DNA of 64,000 nt from Calliopsis andreniformis (lineage: Eukaryota; Arthropoda; Insecta; Hymenoptera; Andrenidae), in assembly GCF_051401765.1 (NCBI RefSeq), contig NW_027480423.1, positions 13,640,001 to 13,704,000 on the forward strand. The letters run 5' to 3'. Shown one piece after another: positions 25,701-36,309 of the stretch (within the stretch, counting starts at the first letter, position 1; the number at the start of each line of letters is the position of its first letter). A program made the position numbers and the translations under genes. The notes beneath the pieces were generated by a model. It saw only the letters and a list, made by a program, of their open reading frames with translations. It had not been told where the DNA came from and made no database searches.

Positions 25701-26721
25701 AATACAACAGCTTTTCCATCGTATAAAACGAATAATTGCTACCAGTGTGAAAGCTATGGTCATTTCTACTTTCCGGGCAACCTAGGCTTCACCCTAGGGC
25801 GTTGTTCCTCCTGATGGAATAGTTAGGGCCGAAGAAGTCAACGCCAGAAGCATAAAATACGATATAAATAGAACAGCTTTTCCATCGTATAAAACGAATA
25901 ATTGCAACCAGTTTGAAAGTGAGGGTCATTTCTACGTACCGGGCAACCTAGGCTTCACTATAGGGCGTTGCTCCACCAGGTCAAACAGTTAGGGCCTTAG
26001 AAGCCAACGCCCGAAGCATTAAATACAAAATAAATAGAACAGTTTTTCCATTGTATAAAACGAATAATTGCTACCAGTGTAAAAGTTATGGTCATTTCTA
26101 CGTTCCGGGCGACCTAGGCTTCACACTAGGCAGTTGTTCCACCAGATCGAATAGTTAGGGCCTTAGAAGTCATTGCCCGAAGCATAAAATGCAATAAAAA
26201 TACAACAGTTTTTCCATCGTATAACAGGATTAATTGCAACCAGTTTGAAAGTGATGGTCATTTCTACGTTCCGGGCAACGTAGGCTTCACTCTAGGGCGT
26301 TGCTCCACCAGATCATATAGTTAGGGCCTAAGAAGTGAACGCCAGAAGCATAAAATACAATATAAATACAACAGCTTTTCCATCGTATAAAACGAATAAT
26401 TGCAACCAGTGTGAAAGTAATGGTCATTCCTACGTTCCGAGCACCCTAGGCTTCACCCTAGGCCGTTGTTCCACCAGATCGAATAGTTAGAGCCTAAGAA
26501 GTGAACGCCAGAAGCATAAAATACAATATAAATACAACAGGTTTTCCATCCTATAAAATGAATAATTGCAACCAGTATGAAAGTTATGGTCATTCCTACG
26601 TTCCGAGTACCCTAGGCGTCACTCTAGGGCGTTGCTCCACCAGATCGAATAGTTACGGCCTTAGAAGTCAACGCCAGAAGCATAAAATACGATATAAATA
26701 CAACAGCTTTTCCATCGTATA
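22741..26721 (+). repeat. Higher-order repeat zone D, copy 1 (24 monomers, 3981 bp)
   Basis: Every line I compared reappears at offset 3981 (24 x 166 = 3984, less 3). Shared private variants include TCATTTATACGTACCGGG near 22,941 and 26,922, GAGCCCCCTAGGCG near 23,786 and 27,767, and the 1-nt-short CAACAGTTTTCCATCG near 24,546 and 28,527. One difference I found is G at 25,831 against C at 29,812. The junction lies within the monomer at about 26,721, where GATATAAATACAACAGC sequence is followed by the start of the second copy. Confidence 0.9.
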
Positions 26722-29700
26722 AAACGAATAATTGCAACCAGTATGAATGTTATGGTCATTTCTACTTTCCGGGCAACCTAGGCTTCACCCTAGGGCGCTG
26801 CTCCAACAGATTGTATAGTTAGGGCCTTAGAAGTCAATGCCCGAAGCATAAAATGCAATAAAAATACAACAGTTTTTCCATCATATAACAGGAATAATTG
26901 CAACCAATTTGAAAGTGATGGTCATTTATACGTACCGGGCAACCTAGGCATCACTCGAGGGCGTTGCTCAACCAGATCGAATAGTTAGGGCCTTAGAAGT
27001 CAACGCCCGAAGCATAAAATACAGAATAAATAGAACAGTTTTTCCATTGTATAAAACGAATAATTGCTACCAGTGTGAAAGTTATGGTCATTTCTACTTT
27101 CCGGGCAACCTAGGCTTCACCCTAGGGCGTTGCTCCAACAGATTGAATAGTTAGGGTCTTAGAAGTCAACGCCCGAAGCATAAAATACAAGGTAAATAGA
27201 ACAGTTTTTCCATCATATAAAACGAATAATTGCTACCAGTGTAAAAGTTATGGTCAACTCTACGTTCCGGGCAACCTAGGCTTCACCCTAGGCCGTTGTT
27301 CCACCAGATCGAATAGTTAGGGCCTAAGAAGTGAACGCCAGAAGCGTAAAATAAGATATAAATACAACAGGTTTTCCATCATATAAAACGAATAATTGCA
27401 ACCAGTATGAAAGTTATGGTCATTTCCATTTTCCGGGCAACCTAGGCTTCACCCTAGGGCGTTGCTCCAACAGATTGAATATTTAGGGCCTTAGAAGTCA
27501 ATGCCCGAAGCATAAAATGCAATAAAAATACAACAGTTTTTCCATCGTATAACAGGATTAATTGCAACCAGTTTGAAAGTGATGGTCATTTCTACGTTCC
27601 GGGCAACCTAGGCTTCACTCTAGGGCGTTGCTCCACCAGATCGAATAGTTAGGGCCTAAGAAGTGAACGCCAGAAGCATAAAATACAATATAAATGCAAC
27701 AGTTTTTCCATCGTATAAAACGAATAATTGCAACCAGTGTGAAAGTAATGGTCATTTCTACGTTCCGAGCCCCCTAGGCGTCACTCTAGGGCCTTGCTCC
27801 ACCACATCTAATAGCTACGGCCTTAGAAGTCAACGCCAGAGGCATAAAATACAGTATAAATACAACAGCATTTCCATCGTATAAAACGAATGATTGCAAC
27901 CAGTGTGAAAGTAATGGTCATTTCTACATTCCGAGCAACCTAGGCTTCACTCTAGGGCGCTGCTGCACCAGATCGAATAGTTAGGTCGTTAGATGTCAAC
28001 GCCAGAAGCATAAAATACGATATAAATGCAACAGCTTTTCCATTGTATAAAAGGAATAATTGCAAACAGTGTGAAAGTAATGGTCATTTCTACGTTCCGG
28101 GCAACCTAGGCTTCACTCTACGGTGTTGTTCCACCAGATCGAATAGTTAGGGCCTAAGAAGTGAACGCCCGAAGCATTAAATTCAAACAAATAGAACAGT
28201 TTTTCCATTGTATAAAACGAATAATTGCTACCAGTGTAAAAGTTATGGTCATTTCTACGTTCCGGGCAACCTAGGTTTCACTCCAGGGCGTTGCTCCTCC
28301 AGATCGAATAGTTACGGCCTAAGAAGTCAACGCCAGAAGCATAAAATACGATGAAGATGCAACAGTTTTTCCATCGTATAAAACGAATAATTGCAACCAG
28401 TGTGAAAGTTATGGTCATTTCTACATTCCGAGCAACCTAGGCTTCACTCTAGGGCGTTGCTCCGCCAGATCGAATAGTTACGTCCTTAGAAGTCAACGCC
28501 AGAAGCATAAAATACGATATAAATACAACAGTTTTCCATCGTATAAAAGGAGTAATTGCAAACAGTGTGAAAGTAATGGTCATTTCTACGTTCCGGGCAA
28601 CCTAGGCTTCACTCTACGGCGTTGTTCCACCAGATCGAATAGTTAGGGCCTAAGAAGTCAACGCTAGAAGCATAAAATACAATATAAATATAACAGTTTT
28701 TCCATCTTATAAAACGAATAATAGCAACCAGTGTGAAAGTTATGGTCATTTCCAAGTTCCGGGCAACCTAGGCTTCACTCTAGGGCGTTGCTCCACCAGA
28801 TCATGCAGTTAGGGCCTTAGAAGCCAACGCCCGAAGCATAAAACACAAAATAAATAGAACGGTTTTTCCATTGTATAAAACGAATAATTGCTACCAGTGT
28901 AAAAGTTATGGTCATTCCTACGTTCCGGGCAGCCTAGGCTTCACACTAGGGCGTTGCTCCACCAGTTCAAACAGTTAGGGCCTTAGAAGTCAACGCCCGA
29001 AGCATTAAATTCAAAATAAATAGAACAGCTTTTCCATTGTATAAAACGAATAATTGCTACCAGTGTAAAATTTATTGTCATTTCTACGTTCCGGGCAACC
29101 TAGGTTTCACTCCAGCGCCTTGCTCCTCCAGATCGAATAGTTGCGGCCTAAGCAGTCAACGCCAGAAGCATAAAATACGAGAAAGATGCAACAGTTTTTC
29201 CATCGTATAAAACGAATAATTGCAACCAGTGTGAAAGTTATGGTCATTTCTACATTCCGAGCAACCTAGGCCTCACTCTAGGGCGTTGTTCCACCAGATC
29301 GAATAGTTAGGGCCTTAGATGTCAGCGCCCGAAGCATAAAACACAAAATAATAGAACAGTTTTCCCATTGTACAAAACGAATAATTGCTACCAGTGTAAA
29401 ATTTATGGTCAATTCTACGTTCCGGGCAACCTAGGCTTCACCCTAGGCCGTTGTTCCACCAGATCGAATAGTTAGAGCCTAAGAAGTGAACGCCAGAAGC
29501 ATAAAATACAATATAAATACAACAGGTTTTCCATCCTATAAAATGAATAATTGCAACCAGTATGAAAGTTATGGTCATTTCTACGTTCCGAGCTCCCTAG
29601 GCGTCACTCTAGGGCGTTGCTCCACCAGATCGAATAGTTACGGCCTTAGAAGTCAACGCCAGAAGCATAAAATACGATATAAATACAACAGCTTTTCCAT

Positions 29701-30702
29701 CGTATAAAACGAATAATTGCTACCAGTGTGAAAGCTATGGTCATTTCTACTTTCCGGGCAACCTAGGCTTCACCCTAGGGCGTTGTTCCTCCTGATGGAA
29801 TAGTTAGGGCCCAAGAAGTCAACGCCAGAAGCATAAAATACGATATAAATAGAACAGCTTTTCCATCGTATAAAACGAATAATTGCAACCAGTTTGAAAG
29901 TGAGGGTCATTTCTACGTACCGGGCAACCTAGGCTTCACTATAGGGCGTTGCTCCACCAGGTCAAACAGTTAGGGCCTTAGAAGCCAACGCCCGAAGCAT
30001 TAAATACAAAATAAATAGAACAGTTTTTCCATTGTATAAAACGAATAATTGCTACCAGTGTAAAAGTTATGGTCATTTCTACGTTCCGGGCGACCTAGGC
30101 TTCACACTAGGCAGTTGTTCCACCAGATCGAATAGTTAGGGCCTTAGAAGTCATTGCCCGAAGCATAAAATGCAATAAAAATACAACAGTTTTTCCATCG
30201 TATAACAGGATTAATTGCAACCAGTTTGAAAGTGATGGTCATTTCTACGTTCCGGGCAACGTAGGCTTCACTCTAGGGCGTTGCTCCACCAGATCATATA
30301 GTTAGGGCCTAAGAAGTGAACGCCAGAAGCATAAAATACAATATAAATACAACAGCTTTTCCATCGTATAAAACGAATAATTGCAACCAGTGTGAAAGTA
30401 ATGGTCATTCCTACGTTCCGAGCACCCTAGGCTTCACCCTAGGCCGTTGTTCCACCAGATCGAATAGTTAGAGCCTAAGAAGTGAACGCCAGAAGCATAA
30501 AATACAATATAAATACAACAGGTTTTCCATCCTATAAAATGAATAATTGCAACCAGTATGAAAGTTATGGTCATTCCTACGTTCCGAGTACCCTAGGCGT
30601 CACTCTAGGGCGTTGCTCCACCAGATCGAATAGTTACGGCCTTAGAAGTCAACGCCAGAAGCATAAAATACGATATAAATACAACAGCTTTTCCATCGTA
30701 TA
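26722..30702 (+). repeat. Higher-order repeat zone D, copy 2 (24 monomers, 3981 bp)
   Basis: This is the direct tandem partner of 22,741-26,721 and almost identical to it. The match ends at about 30,715, where copy 1 runs into copy 2 (TTGCAACCAGTATGAATG) and copy 2 instead continues TTGCTACCAGTGTGAAAG. The near-identity over about 4 kb marks this as one of the youngest events in the window, or as an assembly duplication. Confidence 0.9.
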
Positions 30703-31136
30703 AAACGAATAATTGCTACCAGTGTGAAAGCTATGGTCATTTCTACTTTCCGGGCAACCTAGGCTTCACCCTAGGGCGTTGTTCCTCCTGATGGAATAGT
30801 TAGGGCCCAAGAAGTCAACGCCAGAAGCATAAAATACGATATAAATAGAACAGCTTTTCCATCGTATAAAACGAATAATTGCAACCAGTTTGAAAGTGAG
30901 GGTCATTTCTACGTACCGGGCAACCTAGGCTTCACTATAGGGCGTTGCTCCACCAGGTCAAACAGTTAGGGCCTTAGAAGCCAACGCCCGAAGCATTAAA
31001 TACAAAATAAATAGAACAGTTTTTCCATTGTATAAAACGAATAATTGCTACCAGTGTAAAAGTTATGGTCATTTCTACGTTCCGGGCGACCTAGGCTTCA
31101 CACTAGGCAGTTGTTCCACCAGATCGAATAGTTAGG
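30703..31136 (+). repeat. 6-monomer (996-bp) extension of zone D
   Basis: This stretch repeats 29,707-30,140 at an offset of exactly 996 bp. Together with the preceding bases it makes 29,486-30,140 and 30,482-31,136 a tandem pair with small differences (for example TTCTACGTTCCGAGCTCC against TCCTACGTTCCGAGTACC). The match ends near 31,140, where zone E begins. Confidence 0.82.
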
Positions 31137-31667
31137 GCCTAAGAAGTGAATGCCAGAAGCATAATATACAATATAAATACAACAGTTTTTCCATCATATA
31201 AAACGAATAATTGCAACCAGTATGAAAGTTATGGTCATTTCTACTTTCCGGGCAACCTTGGCTTCACCCTAGGGCGCTGCTCCAACAGATTGTATAGTAG
31301 GGCCTTAGAAGTCAATGCCCGAAGCATAAAATGCAATAAAAATACAACAGTTTTTCCATCGTATAACAGGATTAATTGCAACCAGTTTGAAAGTGATGGT
31401 CATTTCTACGTTCCGGACAACCTAGGCTTCACTCTAGGGTGTTGCTCCACCAGATCGAATAGTTAGGGCCTTAGAAGTCAACGCCCGAAGCATAAAATAC
31501 AGAATAAATAGAACAGTTTTTCCATTGCATAAAACGAATAATTGCTACCAGTGTGAAAGTTATGGTCATTTCTACTTTCCGGGCAACCTAGGCTTCACCC
31601 TAGGGCGTTGCTCCAACAGATTGAATAGTTAGGGTCTTAGAAGTCAACGCCCGAAGCATAAAATACA
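31005..31667 (+). repeat. Higher-order repeat zone E, copy 1 (4 monomers, 663 bp)
   Basis: It is tandemly duplicated at offset 663 (4 x 166 less 1). The missing base lies in ATAGTAGGGCC near 31,296, where other monomers have ATAGTTAGGGCC. That deletion shifts the frame past the usual stop and creates the longest open frame of the window (31,146-31,466, 106 codons), which has no other sign of being a gene. Other shared variants are AACCTTGGC near 31,254 and ATTGCATAAAACG near 31,525. Confidence 0.88.
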
Positions 31668-32330
31668 AGGTAAATAGAACAGTTTTTCCATTGTATAAAA
31701 CGAATAATTGCTACCAGTGTAAAAGTTATGGTCATTTCTACGTTCCGGGCGACCTAGGCTTCACACTAGGCAGTTGTTCCACCAGATCGAATAGTTAGGG
31801 CCTAAGAAGTGAATGCCAGAAGCATAATATACAATATAAATACAACAGTTTTTCCATCATATAAAACGAATAATTGCAACCAGTATGAAAGTTATGGTCA
31901 TTTCTACTTTCCGGGCAACCTTGGCTTCACCCTAGGGCGCTGCTCCAACAGATTGTATAGTAGGGCCTTAGAAGTCAATGCCCGAAGCATAAAATGCAAT
32001 AAAAATACAACAGTTTTTCCATCGTATAACAGGATTAATTGCAACCAGTTTGAAAGTGATGGTCATTTCTACGTTCCGGACAACCTAGGCTTCACTCTAG
32101 GGTGTTGCTCCACCAGATCGAATAGTTAGGGCCTTAGAAGTCAACGCCCGAAGCATAAAATACAGAATAAATAGAACAGTTTTTCCATTGCATAAAACGA
32201 ATAATTGCTACCAGTGTGAAAGTTATGGTCATTTCTACTTTCCGGGCAACCTAGGCTTCACCCTAGGGCGTTGCTCCAACAGATTGAATAGTTAGGGTCT
32301 TAGAAGTCAACGCCCGAAGCATAAAATACA
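31668..32330 (+). repeat. Higher-order repeat zone E, copy 2 (4 monomers, 663 bp)
   Basis: This is the tandem partner of 31,005-31,667, identical in the segments compared, including the 1-base deletion in ATAGTAGGGCC and the resulting 106-codon frame (31,809-32,129). The match ends near 32,353, where ATAAAACTAATAATTGCGACC replaces the expected sequence. Confidence 0.88.
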
Positions 32331-34084
32331 AGGTAAATAGAACAGTTTTTCCATCGTATAAAACTAATAATTGCGACCAGTGTAAAAGTTATGGTCAATT
32401 CTACGTTCCGGGCAACCTAGGCTTCACCCTAGGCCGTTGTTCCACCAGATCGAATAGTTAGGGCCTAAGAAGTGAACGCCAGAAGCATAAAATAAGATAT
32501 AAATACAACAGGTTTTCCATCATATAAAACGAATAATAGCAACCAGTATGAAAGTTATGGTCATTTCTACTTTCCGGGCAACCTAGGCTTCACCCTGGGG
32601 CGTTGCTCCAACAGATTGAATAGTTAGGGCCTTAGAAGTCAATGCCCGAAGCATAAAATGCAATAAAAATACAACAGTTTTTCCATCGTATAACAGGATT
32701 AATTGCAACCAGTTTGAAAGTGATGGTCATTTCTACGTTCCGGGCAACCTAGGCTTCACTCTAGGGCGTTGCACCACCAGATCGAATAGTTAGGGCCTAA
32801 GAAGTGAACGCCAGAAGCATAAAATACAATATAAATGCAACAGTTTTTCCATCGTATAAAACGAATAATTGCAACCAGTGTGAAAGTAATGGTCATTTCT
32901 ACGTTCCGAGCACCCTAGGCGTCACTCTAGGGCGTTGCTCCACCACATCTAATAGCTACGGCCTTAGAAGTCAACGCCAGAGGCATAAAATACAGTATAA
33001 ATACAACAGCTTTTCCATCGTATAAAACGAATAATTGCAACCAGTGTGAAAGTAATGGTCATTTCTACATTCCGGGCAACCTAGGCTTCACTCAAGGGCG
33101 CTGCTGCACCAGATCGAATAGTTAGGTCCTTAGATGTCAACGCCAGAAGCATAAAATACGATATAAATACAACAGCTTTTCCATTGTATAAAAGGAATAA
33201 TTGCAAACAGTGTGAAAGTAATGGTCATTTCTACGTTCCGGGCAACCTAGGCTTCACTCTACGGTGTTGTTCCACCAGATCGAATAGTTAGGGCCTAAGA
33301 AGTGGACGCCAGAAGAATAAAATACAATATAAATATAACAGTTTTTCCATTGTATAAAGCGAATAATAGCAACCAGTGTTAATGTTATGGTCATTTCTAC
33401 GTTCCGGGCAAGCTAGGCTTCACTCTAGGGCGTTTCTCCACCAGATCAAACAGTTAGGGCCTTAGAAGTCAACGCCCGAACCATAAAATACAAAAAAAAT
33501 ACATCAGTGTTTCCATCATATAACAGGAATAATTGCAACCAGTTTGAAAGTGATGGTCATTTCTCCTTTCCGGGCAACCTAGGCTTCACTCTAGGGCGTT
33601 GCTCCACTAGATCGAATAGCTAGGGCCTTAGAAGTCAACGCCGGAAGCATAAAATACAATATAAATGCAACAGCTTTTCCATCGTATAAAACGAATAATT
33701 GCAACCAGTGTGGAAGTAATGGTCATTCCTACGTTCCGAGCACCCTAGGCGTCACTCTAGGGCGTTGCTCCACCACATCTAATAGCTACGGCCTTAGATG
33801 TCAACGCCAGAGGCATAAAATACAAGATAAATAGAACAGTTTTTCCATCGTATAAAACGAATAATTGCTGCCAGTGTGAAAGTTATGGTCATTTCTACTT
33901 GCCGGGCAACCTAGGCTTCACCCTAGGGCGTTGTTCCGCCTGATGGAATAGTTAGGGCCTAAGAAGTCAACGCCAGAAGCATAAAATGAGATATAAATAC
34001 AACAGCGTTTCCATCGTATAAAACGAATAATTGCAACCAGTTTGAAAGTGATGGTCATTTCTACGTACCGGGCAACCTAGGTTT
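32331..34084 (+). repeat. Zone D-like satellite segment
   Basis: About 32,340-33,310 follows the order seen at 23,220-24,190 and 27,200-28,170 (offsets 9122 and 5141, about 55 and 31 monomers) with moderate divergence, so it is an older or more diverged copy than the D1/D2 pair. From about 33,310 to 34,084 the monomers are mixed types (for example CATCAGTGTTTCC near 33,503) without a long colinear partner that I could find. Confidence 0.72.
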
Positions 34085-34756
34085 CACTCTAGGGCGTCGC
34101 TACACCAGATGAAACAGTTAGGGCCTTAGGAGCCAACGCCCGAAGCATAAAATACAGAATAAATAGAACAGTTTCTCCATTTTATAAAACGAATAATTGC
34201 TACCAGTGTGAAAGTTATGGTCATTTCTACTTTCCGGGCAACCTAGGCTTCACCCTAGGGCGTTGTTCCACCAGATCGAATAGTTCGGGCCTAAGAAGTG
34301 AACGCCAGAAGAATAAAATACAATATAGATATAACAGTTTTTCCATCGTAAAAAACTAAGAATAGCAACCAGTGTGAAAGTTGTGGTCATTTCTACGTTC
34401 CGGGCAACCTAGGTTTCACTCTAGGGCGTTGTTCCACCAGATCGAATAGTTCGGGCCTAAGAAGTGAACGCCAGAAGAATAAAATACAATATAGATATAA
34501 CAGTTTTTCCATCGTAAAAAACTAAGAATAGCAACCAGTGTGAAAGTTGTGGTCATTTCTACGTTCCGGGCAACCTAGGTTTCACTCTAGGGCGTCGCTC
34601 CACCAGATGAAACAGTTAGGGCCTTAGGAGCCAACGCCCGAAGCATAAAATACAGAATAAATAGAACAGTTTTTCCATTTTATAAAACGAATAATTGCTA
34701 CCTGTGTGAAAGTTATGGTCATTTCTACTTTCCGGGCATCCTGGGCTTCACCCTAG
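34085..34756 (+). repeat. Local single-monomer and trimer duplication
   Basis: The monomer at 34,261-34,426 is followed by an identical one at 34,427-34,592 (offset exactly 166); both share the rare GTAAAAAACTAAGAATAGC and GTTGTGGTCATTTC variants. On either side, about 34,090-34,185 and 34,588-34,683 (CGTCGCTCC or CGTCGCTAC, AGGAGCCAACGCCCG) match at 498 bp (3 monomers). This is the only place where I saw two adjacent monomers this similar, a signature of a recent slip of one repeat. Confidence 0.8.
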
Positions 34757-35950
34757 GGCGTTGCTCCAACAGATTGAATAGTTAGGGTCTTAGAAGTCAA
34801 CGCCCGAAGCGTAAAATACAAGGTAAATAGAACAGTTTTTCCATCATATAAAACGAATAATTGCTACCAGTGTAAAAGTTATGGTCAACTCTACGTTCCG
34901 GGCAACCTAGGCTTCACCCTAGGCCGTTGTTCCACCAGATCGAATAGTTAGGGCCTAAGAAGTGAACGCCAGAAGCATAAAATAAGATATAAATACAACA
35001 GGTTTTCCATCATATAAAACGAATAATTGCTACCAGTGTAAAAGTTATGGTCAACTCTACGTTCCGAGCAACCTAGGCTTCACTCTAGGGCGCTGCTGCA
35101 CCAGATCGAATAGTTAGGTCCTTAGAAGTCAACGCCAGAAGCATAAAATACGATATAAATACAACAGTTTTCCATCGTATAAAAGGAGTAATTGCAAACA
35201 GTGTGAAAGTAATGGTCATTTCTACGTTCCGGGCAAACTAGGCTTCACTCTACGGCGTTGTTCCACCAGATCGAATAGTTAGGGCCTAAGAAGTCAACGC
35301 CAGCAGCATAAAATACAATATAAATATAACAGTTTTTCCATCTTATAAAACGAATAATATCAACCAGTGTGAAAGTTATGGTCATTTCCAAGTTCCGGGC
35401 AACCTAGGCTTCACTCTAGGGCGTTGCTCCACCAGATCATGCAGTTAGGGCCTTAGAAGCCAACGCCCGTAGCATAAAACACAAAATAAATAGAACGGTT
35501 TTTCCATTGTATAAAACGAATAATTGCTACCAGTGTAAAAGTTATGGTCCTTCCTACGTTCCGGGCAGCCTAGGCTTCACACTAGGGCGTTGCTCCACCA
35601 GTTCAAACAGTTAGGGCCTTAGAAGCCAACGCCCGAAGCATTAAATTCAAAATAAATAGAACAGGTTTTCCATTGTATAAAACGAATAATTGCTACCAGT
35701 GTAAAATTTATTGTCATTTCTACGTTCCGGGCAACCTAGGTTTCACTCCAGCGCCTTGCTCCTCCAGATCGAATAGTTACGGCCTAAGCAGTCAACGCCA
35801 GAAGCATAAAATACGATAAAGATGCAACAGTTTTTCCATCGTATAAAACGAATAATTGCAACCAGTGTGAAAGTTATGGTCATTTCTACATTCCGAGCAA
35901 CCTAGGCCTCACTCTAGGGCGTTGTTCCACCAGATCGAATAGTTAGGGCC
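34757..35950 (+). repeat. Displaced copy of zone D pieces
   Basis: About 34,757-35,045 matches 27,141-27,430, including GAAGGTAAATAG-type and GGTCAACTCTACG variants. About 35,130-35,950 matches 24,510-25,330 and 28,490-29,310 (offset 10,617 from the first). The shared signature is the short CAACAGTTTTCCATCG followed by AAAAGGAGTAATTGC at 35,162, 24,545 and 28,526. The fusion of the two D pieces at about 35,050 is private to this location. Confidence 0.78.
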
Positions 35951-36309
35951 TAAGAAGTGAACGCCAGAAGCATAAAATGCAATAAAAATACAACAGTTTT
36001 TCCATCGTGTAGCAGGAGTAATGTGCAACCAGTGTGATAGTAGTGGTCATTTCTACGTTCCGGGCAACCTAGGCTTCACTCCACGGCGTTGCTCCACCAG
36101 ATCGAATTGTTAGGGCCTAAGAAGTCAACACCAGAAGAATAAAATACAAAGTAAATACAACAGCCTTTACACCGTATAAAACGAATTATTGCAACCCGTG
36201 TGAAAGTGATGGTCATTTCTACGTTCCAGGCAACCTAGGCTTCACTCTAGGGCGTTGTTCCACCAGATCGTATAGCTAGGGCCTAAGAAGTCAACGCCAG
36301 AGGCATAAA
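35951..36309 (+). repeat. Transition between D-like and A-like satellite
   Basis: About two diverged monomers occur here, with unusual variants such as GTGTAGCAGGAGTAATGTGC near 36,007 and AGCCTTTACACCG near 36,161. I found no close partner elsewhere in the window, and no gene. Confidence 0.6.

Noticed and set aside
31146..31466. A 106-codon open frame (and an identical one at 31,809-32,129) as a possible gene
   Set aside because: It lies wholly inside two satellite monomers, depends on a one-base deletion in ATAGTTAGGG, has no recognisable domain, and is duplicated simply because the 663-bp block is.
36001..36180. Possible non-satellite insertion in the diverged stretch near 36.0-36.2 kb
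   Set aside because: Despite unusual variants, the landmarks (GTGTGATAG, TTCTACGTTCCGGG, CCTAGG, CCACCAGATCGAA) occur in order and at normal spacing, so these are diverged monomers.
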